NCBI RefSeq assembly: GCF_001730305.1
Contig: NZ_MIJY01000046.1
Location: 1-64,000 of the forward strand
Direction: 5' to 3'
Source of the DNA: Enterococcus termitis
GTDB taxonomy: Bacteria; Bacillota; Bacilli; Lactobacillales; Enterococcaceae
Length of the DNA: 64,000 bases
Below are positions 17,553 through 27,368 of the stretch, one piece after another. A model generated the notes under the pieces. That model was not told where the DNA came from, did no database searches, and saw nothing but the letters and a program-made list of their open reading frames with translations. The translations under genes were made by a program, and so were the position numbers. Every line of letters starts with the position of its first letter. The first letter of the stretch is position 1.

Positions 17553-18455
17553 ATGACAGAAACACATAAATCCGGATTCGTGGCAATCGTAGGAAGACCA
17601 AATGTTGGGAAATCTACTTTATTGAACCGCATTGTCGGACAAAAGATTGCGATTATGAGTGATAAAGCACAAACAACGAGAAATAAAATCCAGGGAATTT
17701 ACACGGTTCCAGAAGCACAAATTGTTTTTATCGATACGCCTGGTATCCACAAGCCTAAGCATCGTCTGGGTGATTTTATGGTGGAAACTGCCTACAGTGC
17801 ATTACGTGAAGTAGATGCTACTTTATTTATGATCAGTGCTGATCAAAAACGAGGCAAAGGGGATGACTTTATCATCGAGCGTCTTAAAGCGATGAACAGC
17901 CCCGTGTATCTTGTTATCAATAAAATCGATACGGTTCATCCAGATCAGCTATTGGGAATTATTGAAGACTACATGAATCAGATGTCATTTGCAGAAGTTG
18001 TACCAATTTCTGCAACAGAAGGAAATAATGTGGATCGCTTAATGTCAGTCCTTGTAGAACAAATGCCAGAAGGACCGCAATATTTCCCAGATGATCAAAT
18101 AACAGACCATCCGGAATACTTCATTGTTTCTGAATTAGTACGTGAAAAAGTCTTATTGCTTACTCGTGATGAAATTCCTCACTCTGTTGCCGTGGTTGTG
18201 GATTCAATGAAACGAGACGAAAACGATAAAGTCCGTATCCAAGCAACGATCATCGTTGAAAGAGATAGTCAAAAAGGAATCATCATAGGAAAAGGCGGTA
18301 AAATGCTCAAACAAATCGGTACAAAAGCACGTCAAGATATCGAACATTTATTAGATGATAAAGTTTATCTGGAGCTTTGGGTAAAAGTTCAAAAAGATTG
18401 GCGCGATAAAAAAGTTTATTTACAGGACTTTGGTTATCGTAAAGATGATTATTAA
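17553..18455 (+). CDS. era: GTPase Era
   Basis: 300 aa. The GTPase domain has G1 [10 protein letters not shown]3 [10 protein letters not shown] and G4 NKID. The C-terminal KH domain contains [13 protein letters not shown] and binds the 3' end of 16S rRNA during 30S assembly. The ATG has GAGGAGAG upstream. A strong hairpin follows the gene. Confidence 0.97.
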   Translation: MTETHKSGFVAIVGRPNVGKSTLLNRIVGQKIAIMSDKAQTTRNKIQGIYTVPEAQIVFIDTPGIHKPKHRLGDFMVETAYSALREVDATLFMISADQKRGKGDDFIIERLKAMNSPVYLVINKIDTVHPDQLLGIIEDYMNQMSFAEVVPISATEGNNVDRLMSVLVEQMPEGPQYFPDDQITDHPEYFIVSELVREKVLLLTRDEIPHSVAVVVDSMKRDENDKVRIQATIIVERDSQKGIIIGKGGKMLKQIGTKARQDIEHLLDDKVYLELWVKVQKDWRDKKVYLQDFGYRKDDY

Positions 18456-18471
18456 TAGATAATGATAGTTT

Positions 18472-18512
18472 AGGGTGCGGTGCAAATGGAAATCAAGTTT
18501 GCTTCGCACCCT
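18472..18512 (+). terminator. Hairpin after era
   Basis: AGGGTGCG and CGCACCCT with inner GCAAA / TTTGC make a long stem 16 bp after the era stop codon. No strong T-run follows, so it may act as a 3'-end stabiliser rather than a full terminator. Confidence 0.55.
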
Positions 18513-18617
18513 GAATTTAAATTGATAGTGAAGAACATTATTACATAAGGAACAATTCAGAGTAAAAACGTTTGATTTTACTTTTTTTACCAAATAAAGA
18601 AGATCGGAGGTCTTAAG

Positions 18618-19427
18618 ATGACGTTAGGTGAAACCAAAGGACTCATTTTATTTACAAAAGACTACAAGGAAAAAGATAAGCTCGTCAAGATTTTCACAGA
18701 ATCTTTTGGTAAATTGATGTTTTTTGTCAAAGGTGCCCATCGTAAGAACAATCCGATCGGTCCTGCAATTTTACCATTTACAGAAGCTGTTTATATTGGT
18801 GATTTTAGAGAGGATGGTTTATCTTTTTTAAACGGGAGTAAGGAAGTTATGGCGTTTCGCAAGATTCAAGAAGATATTTTTATCAACGCCTACGCTACTT
18901 ATATATTGAATTTGGTTGATGCCGCTATCGAAGATCGTACGTATGATCCTAATCTTTATCATTTTACGTATCAAGCATTGACATTATTGAATGAGGAGAA
19001 AGATGCGGAAATCATTACGAATATTTTTGAAATTCAGTTGTTGAACCGCTTTGGGATTACTCCAGAATGGACACATTGTACGGTTTGTCAAGAAACGAGA
19101 GGAAAGTTTGATTATTCTTCTAAATACAGTGGTGTTCTTTGTGAACGTCATTGGTCCTTAGATGAACATCGGTATCACGCGGATCCTAGAGCAGTTCATT
19201 TTGCTCGGTTATTTTCTGCAATTTCATATGATAAAGTTCAAGATATCAATGTAAAACCTGAAACAAAAGTAGCAATTAGACAATTGATCGATGAACTGTA
19301 TGATGAGTATGTGGGCATCCATTTGAAAAGTAAAAAATTTATCGATCAAATGAAAACATGGGAAGAGACATTACGTATACCCAAACGAGAAACAAAGAAT
19401 CAAACAGATAGTGAATCCAATCTGTGA
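18618..19427 (+). CDS. recO: DNA repair protein RecO
   Basis: 269 aa. An N-terminal OB fold (about 1-80) is followed by a helical domain with a zinc cluster (CTVC near 155-158 and a later cysteine near 177). RecO loads RecA with RecR and anneals SSB-coated strands. The ATG follows AGATCGGAGGTC. It is the last gene before the glyQS leader. Confidence 0.93.
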   Translation: MTLGETKGLILFTKDYKEKDKLVKIFTESFGKLMFFVKGAHRKNNPIGPAILPFTEAVYIGDFREDGLSFLNGSKEVMAFRKIQEDIFINAYATYILNLVDAAIEDRTYDPNLYHFTYQALTLLNEEKDAEIITNIFEIQLLNRFGITPEWTHCTVCQETRGKFDYSSKYSGVLCERHWSLDEHRYHADPRAVHFARLFSAISYDKVQDINVKPETKVAIRQLIDELYDEYVGIHLKSKKFIDQMKTWEETLRIPKRETKNQTDSESNL

Positions 19428-19461
19428 AAATAGTCTATTCTAAGGAATATTCTAAAATCAT

Positions 19462-19490
19462 TTGACAACTTGCGCTGCAAAGATTATCAT
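19462..19490 (+). promoter_or_regulatory. Promoter of the glyQS T-box leader
   Basis: TTGACA (19462-19467), a 17-bp spacer and TATCAT (19485-19490), giving a start near 19497 just before the T-box stem I. Confidence 0.8.
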
Positions 19491-19496
19491 AAAGAG

Positions 19497-19695
19497 TAAT
19501 TAAATCCATACGAGGACAAAGAAGAGTAAAAAGATCGGTATTTTTTAGCGAGTCTGGGAGAGTGAGAGCCGGATATCTGCCACTTTTGAAGGGCGCTTTC
19601 GAGTATGATTGAACGAAGCTGCCGGCAAATGCCGGAAGTAGGGTGGAACCGCGATTATTCGTCCCTATGTCTCTTAGAGGCATAGGGACTTTTTG
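19497..19695 (+). ncRNA. Glycine T-box riboswitch
   Basis: The T-box sequence AGGGTGGAACCGCG is at 19640-19653, followed by the terminator GTCCCTATG / CATAGGGAC and a T-run (19661-19695). Stem I can be placed by AGTA (19524-19527), the stem AAAAG / CTTTT, and GAA followed by GGGC. The likely specifier is GGC at 19592-19594, a glycine codon. Uncharged tRNA-Gly binds, forms the antiterminator and allows read-through. The downstream gene is glycyl-tRNA synthetase as expected, but glyQ begins 656 bp after the terminator, past a repeat array. Confidence 0.93.
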
Positions 19696-19701
19696 TCTTT
19701 T

Positions 19702-19780
19702 GGAAAAACACAGCGGGAAAAATGAGCTGATGTTGAACAGTACAAGACTTTCGTAAAAAAGTGTTGATCATTTGCATTAT
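19702..19780. repeat. Spacer module related to the 73-bp unit, copy 1
   Basis: It begins GAAAAACACAGCGG and contains GATGTTGAACAGTACAAGAC, one base away from the core of the 73-bp array at 1596-2033. It ends TTTGCATTAT at the border of the first palindromic module. A nearly identical copy lies at 20138-20220. Confidence 0.75.
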
Positions 19781-20137
19781 CCAGTTGCACGAGCTAACTC
19801 CTCGGGAAAAAGATAAAACTTAAGTGAGGCCAAAAGCGCCTCAATCATGTTTTCCTATTTTCCATTCGGAGTTGGATGAGCTCGTTCCGCTATTATTCGT
19901 TATCCAGCTGCACAGGCTAGCTCTTCGGAAAAAAGATAAATGTTGAGTGAGGTCAAGAGCACCTCAACCACCATTTCCTATTTTTCTGTCAGAGCTGGAC
20001 GAGCCTGTTCCGCTATTAGTTGTTATCCAGCTGCACAAATCAATCTTTAGGAAAATAGATAAATTGTCAGTGAGACGAAAAGCGTCTCCCGGTCAATTTC
20101 CTAATTTTCTACAGGATTATGCGATTTGTTCCGCTTT
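19781..20137. repeat. Three tandem palindromic modules (family A)
   Basis: The period is 123 bp. Outer arms pair within each unit but differ between units: ACGAGCT/AGCTCGT (19789, 19879), ACAGGCT/AGCCTGT (19912, 20002), ACAAATC/GATTTGT (20035, 20123). Apical stems also change in step: TGAGGC/GCCTCA, TGAGGT/ACCTCA, GAGAC/GTCTC, all closing an AAAAGC- or AAGAGC-type loop. The arrangement is that of EFAR-like modular palindromes of enterococci. Confidence 0.9.
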
Positions 20138-20220
20138 TGCTGAGAAACACAGCGAAATGCTTTGAGCTGATGTTGAACAGTACAAGACTTTCGTAAGAAA
20201 GTGTTGATCATTTGCATTAT
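20138..20220. repeat. Spacer module related to the 73-bp unit, copy 2
   Basis: GAAACACAGCG, then GATGTTGAACAGTACAAGAC and CTTTCgtaaGAAAG. It matches the module at 19702-19780 and links family A to the array near pdxK. Confidence 0.75.
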
Positions 20221-20330
20221 CTAGCTGCACAAATCAATCCTTAGGAAAATAGATAAATTGTCAGTGAGACGAAAAGCGTCTCCCAGCCAATTTCCTAATT
20301 TTCTACAGGATTAGACGATTTGTTCCGCTT
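20221..20330. repeat. Fourth family A palindromic module
   Basis: Arms ACAAATC / GATTTGT (20229, 20317) and apical GAGACgaaaagcGTCTC. It is nearly identical to the third module (20035-20129), with a few changes in the internal loops, and ends 20 bp before glyQ. Confidence 0.9.
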
Positions 20331-20350
20331 TTATATTAAGGAGGATCTCA

Positions 20351-21259
20351 ATGGAGAAGAAACTTACTGTACAAGAAATGATTTTAACATTGCAAAATTT
20401 TTGGTCGTCAAATGGGTGTATGTTGATGCAGTCGTATGATACAGAAAAAGGGGCTGGAACGATGAGCCCGTATACGTTTTTACGTGCGATTGGCCCTGAG
20501 CCTTGGAATGCGGCTTATGTAGAACCGTCTCGTCGTCCTGCTGATGGACGATATGGAGAAAATCCGAACAGATTATATCAACATCATCAGTTTCAAGTTG
20601 TAATGAAACCATCGCCTGAAAATATTCAGGAACTATATTTAGAAAGCTTAGAACTACTTGGCATCGATCCATTAGCACATGATATTCGCTTTGTAGAAGA
20701 TAACTGGGAAAACCCATCAATGGGATGTGCTGGTTTAGGCTGGGAAGTTTGGCTTGATGGGATGGAAATCACTCAATTTACTTACTTCCAGCAAGTTGGC
20801 GGACTCGCTTGTCATCCTGTTACATCAGAGATCACATACGGAATCGAACGTTTAGCTTCATATATCCAAGAAGTTGAAAGTGTCTATGATCTGGAATGGA
20901 CAAATGGGGTTAAATATGGTGAAATCTTTAATCAACCCGAATATGAACATTCAAAATATTCATTTGAAATCAGTGATCAAGAAATGTTACTGGAAAATTT
21001 TGATAAGTTTGAAAATGAAGCCAAACGATGCATCGATGAAAATCTTGTGCATCCTGCCTACGACTACATTTTAAAATGCAGTCATACCTTTAATCTATTA
21101 GATGCACGAGGAGCGGTTTCAGTGACTGAACGCGCAGGCTATTTAGCTCGAATCAGAAATATGGCTCGTGCAGTGGCGAAAATTTTCGTTGCAGAGCGTG
21201 AAAAATTAGGATTCCCACTATTGAATAAAGAAGAACAAACGACTAAGGAGGCAAAATAA
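20351..21259 (+). CDS. glyQ: Glycyl-tRNA synthetase alpha subunit
   Basis: 302 aa class II synthetase subunit that holds the aminoacylation site of the alpha2beta2 enzyme. Conserved runs include [34 protein letters not shown] and [23 protein letters not shown] 20351 follows AAGGAGG. glyS starts 2 bp after its stop codon. It is controlled by the glycine T-box far upstream. Confidence 0.97.
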   Translation: MEKKLTVQEMILTLQNFWSSNGCMLMQSYDTEKGAGTMSPYTFLRAIGPEPWNAAYVEPSRRPADGRYGENPNRLYQHHQFQVVMKPSPENIQELYLESLELLGIDPLAHDIRFVEDNWENPSMGCAGLGWEVWLDGMEITQFTYFQQVGGLACHPVTSEITYGIERLASYIQEVESVYDLEWTNGVKYGEIFNQPEYEHSKYSFEISDQEMLLENFDKFENEAKRCIDENLVHPAYDYILKCSHTFNLLDARGAVSVTERAGYLARIRNMARAVAKIFVAEREKLGFPLLNKEEQTTKEAK

Positions 21260-21260
21260 T

Positions 21261-23333
21261 ATGGCAAAAGATCTATTACTTGAAATCGGATTGGAAGAAA
21301 TGCCCGCTCATATTGTTACGCCAAGTCGCATACAATTAGAGCAAAAAGTGATAAAGTTCTTAGATGAACATAATTTGACCTATGAAACGGTTCAAAGCTT
21401 TTCTACTCCTCGCCGTTTGGCCGTTCGTGTTACTCAATTACCGGACCAACAAGAAGATACACAAGAAGAAGTTAAAGGTCCTGCTAAAAAAATTGCACAA
21501 GATGATCAAGGCAATTGGAGTAAAGCAGCAGAAGGGTTTGTTAGAGGACAAGGTCTAACAACTGAAGCAATTACCTTTAAGGAATTAAACGGTACTGAAT
21601 ATGTATATGTAACAAAGCATAATCATGGTCAAAAAACAATTGATGTATTAACTGGTTTAAAAGATGTTATCACAAGCTTGACTTTCCCTGTCACTATGCA
21701 TTGGGCAAATTATGATTTTGAATATATTCGTCCGATCCATTGGCTGGTCGCTTTACTGGGCGATGAAGTGGTTCCATTTTCTATTTTAGATGTGGAAACC
21801 AGTAATCATTCTCGCGGCCATCGTTTCTTGGGCGATAATGTGACCTTTGATCATTCGGCAGAATATGAAGAGAAATTGAAAGAGCAATACGTGATCGTTG
21901 ACCCAACTGAAAGACAAGAAATGATTGTTTCGCAAGCAGAGCAATTGGCTAAGAAAAATAATTGGACATTGGTATTAGATGAAAAGCTGTTAGAAGAGGT
22001 TACTAATTTAGTCGAATACCCAACAGCGTTTGTTGGCGGCTTTGATGAAAAATATCTTTCAGTACCAGATGAGGTTTTGGTTACTTCGATGAAAGAGCAT
22101 CAACGCTATTTTGATGTGAGAAATGACGCAGGCATGCTGTTACCGTATTTTATTTCTGTGAGAAACGGAAATGATGTGCATCTTGAAAATGTCATCAAAG
22201 GAAACGAAAAAGTACTGATCGCTCGTTTGGAAGATGCTGAATTTTTCTATAGTGAAGATAAGAAATTGACGATTGACGATTGTGTCAATAAACTAAAACA
22301 TGTAACGTTCCATGAAAAAATCGGTACGATTTATGAAAAAATGCAACGCGTTGGACTTATTGGCCAAATTATTGGTAAAGAAGTAGGTCTTTCAGAAGCT
22401 GAGCTAAGTGATTTAAAACGTGCATCTGAAATTTATAAATTTGACTTAGTTACGAATATGGTTGGTGAATTTCCAGAGTTACAAGGAATCATGGGTGAAA
22501 AATATGCATTGCTTCAAGGGGAGTCAAAAGAAGTGGCGCAAGCGATCCGTGAACACTATCTGCCTACATCAAGCGAAGGGGATTTGCCAGTATCAGATAT
22601 TGGTGCAGTATTAGCTATTGCAGATAAATTAGACAGCGTCTTTTCATTCTTTGCTGTAGGAATGATCCCTAGTGGTTCTAATGACCCGTATGCACTGCGT
22701 CGTCAAACATATGGTGTTATTCGGATCATCGAAAACAAAGGCTGGAGATTTCCGCTGGTTCAATTACAAATGGATATTGATGATGCAGTTAATGCAGATA
22801 GCTCGAAATATGGCATTCAATTAACTACTGGACAAGCAGAGGTTATTGAATTTGTAAAAGCACGTTTACGCCAGCTGTTATTGACCAAAGAAGTTCGCCA
22901 TGATGTGATCGATGCGGTTATTTCAGCAGAACAAAATGATTTGGCAAAACTTTTTTCATCTGCGGCAATCATCAAAAATCATTTGTTTGATAAAGAGTTC
23001 AAGCCTTCTATGGAAGCATTGACACGGGTCATTAATTTGGCTAAAAAAGGGCAGTGTGAATCAACAGAAGTGGATTCAACTTTATTTGAAAATGAAGCAG
23101 AAAAAGCGTTGCATGATGCTATTAATTCAGTTGAAGCAGGCTTTAAAGACAAAACAATGTCGGAAAACTATCAAGCGTTGGTCGACTTACGTCCGCTAAT
23201 CGAGCAGTATTTTGATAAAACAATGGTGATGGTTGACGATGAACGAGTGAAACAAAATCGCCTAAACGAACTAAACCGTATCGCTAAAATGGCGCTATCT
23301 TTAGCTAGTTTGGATCTATTGATCGTCAAATAG
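21261..23333 (+). CDS. glyS: Glycyl-tRNA synthetase beta subunit
   Basis: 690 aa partner of GlyQ that binds tRNA-Gly. The N-terminus [15 protein letters not shown] and the later [11 protein letters not shown] and [19 protein letters not shown] segments are family marks, and the C-terminal anticodon-binding region is present. The ATG follows AGGAGG. It ends the operon before a terminator. Confidence 0.97.
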   Translation: MAKDLLLEIGLEEMPAHIVTPSRIQLEQKVIKFLDEHNLTYETVQSFSTPRRLAVRVTQLPDQQEDTQEEVKGPAKKIAQDDQGNWSKAAEGFVRGQGLTTEAITFKELNGTEYVYVTKHNHGQKTIDVLTGLKDVITSLTFPVTMHWANYDFEYIRPIHWLVALLGDEVVPFSILDVETSNHSRGHRFLGDNVTFDHSAEYEEKLKEQYVIVDPTERQEMIVSQAEQLAKKNNWTLVLDEKLLEEVTNLVEYPTAFVGGFDEKYLSVPDEVLVTSMKEHQRYFDVRNDAGMLLPYFISVRNGNDVHLENVIKGNEKVLIARLEDAEFFYSEDKKLTIDDCVNKLKHVTFHEKIGTIYEKMQRVGLIGQIIGKEVGLSEAELSDLKRASEIYKFDLVTNMVGEFPELQGIMGEKYALLQGESKEVAQAIREHYLPTSSEGDLPVSDIGAVLAIADKLDSVFSFFAVGMIPSGSNDPYALRRQTYGVIRIIENKGWRFPLVQLQMDIDDAVNADSSKYGIQLTTGQAEVIEFVKARLRQLLLTKEVRHDVIDAVISAEQNDLAKLFSSAAIIKNHLFDKEFKPSMEALTRVINLAKKGQCESTEVDSTLFENEAEKALHDAINSVEAGFKDKTMSENYQALVDLRPLIEQYFDKTMVMVDDERVKQNRLNELNRIAKMALSLASLDLLIVK

Positions 23334-23350
23334 TAAAATAGTAAAAAAGG

Positions 23351-23386
23351 AATAGATGTGCTCTAGGAAGTACGTCTATTTTTTGT
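23351..23386 (+). terminator. Terminator of glyQS
   Basis: AATAGATGTGCT and AGTACGTCTATT form a 12-bp stem with two G-U pairs, followed by TTTTTT. Confidence 0.85.
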
Positions 23387-23424
23387 TTTATAAGCAAAAT
23401 AGTTTTATAATTCTTTTTAGCATG

Positions 23425-23469
23425 ATACGATTACCTTATCAATCGATAAGTTGATCGTATTATTTTTTT
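23425..23469 (+). terminator. Terminator-like leader hairpin abutting the DUF2177 gene
   Basis: ATACGAT / ATCGTAT and inner TTATC / GATAA form a two-part stem. It is followed by TATTTTTTT and then directly by AGGAGGG, the ribosome binding site of the next gene. It may be an attenuator, since no promoter fits after it. Confidence 0.5.
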
Positions 23470-23483
23470 AGGAGGGAATAATG

Positions 23484-23888
23484 ATGAACCTTTCATTTAA
23501 ACTATTTGGTAGTACAGCATTAGTATTTTTAGCACTTGATCTTATTTGGTTATTTTTGATCTCTAAAAAAATCTATCAAAACTATTTAGGAGATTTAATG
23601 GGTGAAACCAAAATTTTTCCAGCAGTCGTTTTCTACTTTATTTATGTCATTGCAGTTTTGTTTTTTGTGATACATCCAGCGGTTGAAAAAGACAGCTTGC
23701 TTTATGCACTTGGTGCAGGAGCGTTGTTCGGTTTAGTTTGTTATGGAACCTATGATCTAACCAATTTAGCGACAATAAAAAATTGGCCTTATTTTATCAC
23801 TATTATTGATTTGATTTGGGGCATGTTTGTAACAGGAGCAACCAGTGGAATCGTTGTTTTTGTTGCACAGCATTTTAACTGGAGGTAA
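23484..23888 (+). CDS. DUF2177-family membrane protein
   Basis: 134 aa with four membrane helices. It matches the DUF2177 pattern (LDLIWLFLISKKIYQ near the start, GLVCYGTYDLTNLATIKNWP in the middle, DLIWGMFVTGATS near the end). The family function is unknown. ATG 23481 and ATG 23484 are both possible after AGGAGGG. It is 7 bp before the DhaL-DegV gene and probably co-transcribed with it. Confidence 0.8.
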   Translation: MNLSFKLFGSTALVFLALDLIWLFLISKKIYQNYLGDLMGETKIFPAVVFYFIYVIAVLFFVIHPAVEKDSLLYALGAGALFGLVCYGTYDLTNLATIKNWPYFITIIDLIWGMFVTGATSGIVVFVAQHFNWR

Positions 23889-23895
23889 GCAACTC

Positions 23896-25722
23896 ATGAA
23901 AAATGACACATCTGATCAAGTGATCGATTCTAAAGAATTGTTATTTGCCTTTCAACAAGGAGCTATCCAGCTGATCAATCAAAAGCAAGAATTAAATAAA
24001 ATCAATGTGTTCCCTGTTTCCGATGGAGATACTGGAAGTAATTTAGCGTCCTTGATGCAATCAATATTAGAAGCCACCGCTGGAGAAGCAGATTCGGTTG
24101 TCGATGTGTTTGAACGAATTGCTGATGCTTCACTGATTGGTGCGAGAGGAAACTCAGGTATTATTTTTGCTCAATATTTTAATGGTATTTATAATAACCT
24201 GTTGCATTTAGACGAAAAAAATTCTGTCAGAAGCTTCGTGCAAAGTGTTAAATTAGCCATTGTTGAAGCATATCAAGCGATCGAAAATCCCGTAGAAGGA
24301 ACGATCATTACTGTGATACGCTCTTGGGCAGAAGCCTTGAGTGAAGGAGAACAACGCTCACCACTGGAAAAGAAATTATCTAGTGCCTTGTTAGCGGCAA
24401 AAAGTGCTTTAGATAATACCACAGAGCAGTTAAAAATCTTGAAAAAAAATCAAGTGGTGGATGCAGGTGCTAAAGGATTTTATCTATTTATTGAAGGGTT
24501 TACGCAAGGATTTATAACAAAAACGGGTTCTGTTCAAAACTTTTTACATGACAATGAAATTTTACCGTCGACGTATTCTCACGATGCACACCCGGATACG
24601 TCAGAGCCAACCTATCGTTACTGTACGGAAATTTTATTGGATAACGTAGCATTGTCCAAACAAGAGATCCAGGAGAAAATTAAACCACTTGGTGATTCAT
24701 TGATCGTTGCTGTCAATCGTGGTAAAGCAAGAATCCATATTCATTCGAATCATCCGGATAAAGTTTTAGAATGCTTAAGTGAACTGGGCACAGTCCTTCA
24801 GCAAAAGGCAGACGATATGTTGTTGCAGTATCGGGTCAATCAAAATAAAAGCCAATCTATTGCACTTGTAACAGATTCGATTGCTGATTTACCAGCAGAC
24901 TATATACTGAATGAGCAAATTCACGTATTGCCGATGAATATTTTGATTGGGGATGCTAGTTATATCGATAAGGTGACGATCCAAAACAATCGTTTGTTTA
25001 CACTTGTGGAAAACAAGCAACAGCGGGCAACGAGTGCACAGCCAAATATAAAAACGGTAGAAAATCTTTTTTCATTTTTGGAAAATAAATATGATTCGAT
25101 TATCGTTATTACCGTAGCAGATAAATTAAGTGGTACCTACCAAGCGGTCAGACAAGTCGTGAAAAAGAAAGAAACAAAAATGCGAATTGAAGTAATTGAT
25201 TCAAAACTTAATTCTGCAGCTGAAGGATTGTTGGTCATGAAGGCGAATGAATGGATCAAAAAAGGTTTTTCCTTTGAAGAAGTTGTGGAACGAATCAAGA
25301 ATAAAAGGGGAAAAATAAAAATTCTCGTAAGTGTAGATGATCTAGATCCAATGATCGATTCAGGAAGAATTCCGCAAATAGCAGGTCGATTTGTAAAGAA
25401 AATCAACTTAAAACCAATTGTCAGTTTAAATGAGGTAGGCGAAGGGAAATTAAGTGATTTTGCGTTTAGCCTAAATGGAAATGAGAAAAAAATTATACGT
25501 TTATTGAAAAAATTAAATAAAGAACATACGATCAAACGATATGCTGTAATCCATGCTGATGCAGAAAAACGTGCGCAGTCTTGGAGCCGTAAATTAGAGG
25601 AGCAGCTAGGAATAGCTTCCAGCTACCTAATGGATATATCCACTGTAGTTGCCTTAAGTGCTGGACAAGGAAGTGTCGCAGTAGCGGTTGAGTTAGAGAA
25701 TGAAGGAGGAGATGAAGCATGA
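23896..25722 (+). CDS. DhaL (FakA-like)-DegV (FakB-like) fusion protein
   Basis: 608 aa. Residues about 10-205 are a DhaL/DAK2 kinase domain ([32 protein letters not shown]). Residues about 235-325 resemble the middle domain of FakA ([23 protein letters not shown]). Residues about 330-605 are a DegV domain ([37 protein letters not shown]). FakA phosphorylates fatty acids held by FakB/DegV proteins, so kinase and fatty-acid carrier are joined here. The substrate is inferred. The start is ATG 23896 after GGAGG. It overlaps the next gene by 4 bp. Confidence 0.85.
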   Translation: MKNDTSDQVIDSKELLFAFQQGAIQLINQKQELNKINVFPVSDGDTGSNLASLMQSILEATAGEADSVVDVFERIADASLIGARGNSGIIFAQYFNGIYNNLLHLDEKNSVRSFVQSVKLAIVEAYQAIENPVEGTIITVIRSWAEALSEGEQRSPLEKKLSSALLAAKSALDNTTEQLKILKKNQVVDAGAKGFYLFIEGFTQGFITKTGSVQNFLHDNEILPSTYSHDAHPDTSEPTYRYCTEILLDNVALSKQEIQEKIKPLGDSLIVAVNRGKARIHIHSNHPDKVLECLSELGTVLQQKADDMLLQYRVNQNKSQSIALVTDSIADLPADYILNEQIHVLPMNILIGDASYIDKVTIQNNRLFTLVENKQQRATSAQPNIKTVENLFSFLENKYDSIIVITVADKLSGTYQAVRQVVKKKETKMRIEVIDSKLNSAAEGLLVMKANEWIKKGFSFEEVVERIKNKRGKIKILVSVDDLDPMIDSGRIPQIAGRFVKKINLKPIVSLNEVGEGKLSDFAFSLNGNEKKIIRLLKKLNKEHTIKRYAVIHADAEKRAQSWSRKLEEQLGIASSYLMDISTVVALSAGQGSVAVAVELENEGGDEA

Positions 25723-26492
25723 CGATTGGAATTATTTGTAGTGTAGTATTTGTGTATTTCACGTTATTGTTTTTCTGGGCACAATATTTGAAAAATAATT
25801 CTATTGTGGATTTAGCATGGGGAATTGGATTTGTGATTGTCGGATGGACTGGCTATCTAATCATGCCTGCTAAAACTAGAGTAAGTACGATAATCGTTCT
25901 CTTAGTTACGATCTGGGGTGTTCGGCTGTTTATCCATCTTGCTAAAAGAAATATCGGCAAGCCGGAAGATTATCGCTATGTGAATATGAGAAAACGCTGG
26001 GGAACTCATTTTGCGAAATTGAAGGCGTATTTGAATGTATTTGTTTTGCAAGGTGTCTTATTGCTCGTGGTATCTTTACCGATTCTTTTAGTTGTTACAG
26101 GTTCTTCTGATAAATTCAATTGGTGGAATGGTCTCGGGATCGTGGTTTGGCTGATTGGGTTTGGATTTGAAGTGGTAGGCGATTATGAGCTAACGAAATT
26201 CAAACGAAACAAAAACAACAAAGGCAAACTTTTGACAACAGGTGTCTGGTCATTAACGAGACATCCAAATTATTTTGGTGAAGCACTTAGCTGGTGGGGA
26301 ATTTTCCTGATTAGTTTGAATCAAACTCGAAATATTTGGGGATTCATTGGTCCTTTAACGATTACCTTGCTGTTACTTTTCGTTTCTGGTGTTCCATTAT
26401 TGGAAAAAAAATATAAAGACCGTCCAGACTTTTTAGCTTATGCTGCAAAAACACCAAAGTTTGTTCCGTTTATCGGGAAAAAAGGATTATAA
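25719..26492 (+). CDS. DUF1295 / steroid 5-alpha-reductase-like membrane protein
   Basis: 257 aa with about six membrane helices. The C-terminal segments [23 protein letters not shown] and [19 protein letters not shown] are diagnostic of DUF1295 and resemble isoprenylcysteine methyltransferases and steroid reductases. The substrate is unknown. The ATG overlaps the preceding stop codon (ATGA). Together with the fatty-acid-kinase-like neighbour this suggests lipid chemistry, but that is inference only. Confidence 0.82.
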   Translation: MTIGIICSVVFVYFTLLFFWAQYLKNNSIVDLAWGIGFVIVGWTGYLIMPAKTRVSTIIVLLVTIWGVRLFIHLAKRNIGKPEDYRYVNMRKRWGTHFAKLKAYLNVFVLQGVLLLVVSLPILLVVTGSSDKFNWWNGLGIVVWLIGFGFEVVGDYELTKFKRNKNNKGKLLTTGVWSLTRHPNYFGEALSWWGIFLISLNQTRNIWGFIGPLTITLLLLFVSGVPLLEKKYKDRPDFLAYAAKTPKFVPFIGKKGL

Positions 26493-26504
26493 AGAGGAAG
26501 GAAG

Positions 26505-27305
26505 ATGAATGAGATGAAAACGAACATGAGCAAATGGTTGATTCCGATTATTTATGTCATTATGATCGCAGTTAACGCCGCAGCTGTTTTGTTGCCGCTA
26601 AATGGAATGACAACGCAAGAAGTTTCAGATAGCTATCCGAATTTATTTGCTCCAGCAGGCTTAACTTTTTCTATATGGTCAGTCATTTATTTGTTATTAG
26701 CAGGATTTGTTATTTATCAATGGAGACAACCAAAAAGTACATCAATTTTAGCTGACAAAACGAGTGCACAAAAGATCCGTTGGGTATTTTTGATTTCATC
26801 TATTTTAAATAGTGTGTGGCTCGTGGCTTGGCAATATTTATATATCAACACATCAGTTGTTATTATGCTTGGGCTATTGGCGACATTGATCTATTGTAAT
26901 CGATTGTTAGCTAAAGCGAACTTGAATACAATGGATTATTTCTTGGTTCGCTTACCGTTTAGTGTGTATTTTGGCTGGATCACGATTGCTACGATTGCGA
27001 ACATTACTGCATTTTTAGTTGATAAGAAGATTGATTTTCTTCAGGATAATCAGCCTATATGGACTGTCATTATTTTAATCGTAGGGGTTTTAATAATAAG
27101 TGCGACAATTATTAGAAATAGAGACTTCGCCTATGGTCTGGCAACGATTTGGGCCTATTATGGTATATTGAATAAGCATCAAGCACAAGATGGCTGGAAT
27201 GACGCTTATCCAATGATCATCACAACGGTTATGATTTGTTTAGCTGTTATTGCATTGGTTTGTTTGTATGATCTATTTCTTCGTTTCAAAAAGAAATCAA
27301 GCTGA
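26505..27305 (+). CDS. TspO/MBR-like multi-pass membrane protein
   Basis: 266 aa with about seven membrane helices. The N-terminal NLFAPAGLTFSIWSVIYLLL and VFLISSILNSVWLVAWQY resemble tryptophan-rich sensory (TspO/MBR) proteins, although this protein is longer than the usual five-helix TspO. Ligand and role are unknown. It lies 12 bp after the DUF1295 gene in the same run. Confidence 0.65.
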   Translation: MNEMKTNMSKWLIPIIYVIMIAVNAAAVLLPLNGMTTQEVSDSYPNLFAPAGLTFSIWSVIYLLLAGFVIYQWRQPKSTSILADKTSAQKIRWVFLISSILNSVWLVAWQYLYINTSVVIMLGLLATLIYCNRLLAKANLNTMDYFLVRLPFSVYFGWITIATIANITAFLVDKKIDFLQDNQPIWTVIILIVGVLIISATIIRNRDFAYGLATIWAYYGILNKHQAQDGWNDAYPMIITTVMICLAVIALVCLYDLFLRFKKKSS

Positions 27306-27368
27306 TATGTCTTTCTATAAGTATTTCTGTTAAAATAGAAAGCAAATCAATTATAGGTGGCAATGTAA

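Noticed and set aside
19435-19683. Minus-strand open frame over the glyQS leader
   Set aside because: It lies within the T-box RNA and has no ribosome binding site.
19947-20165. Open frame in the glyQ spacer
   Set aside because: It runs through palindromic modules and has no start signals.
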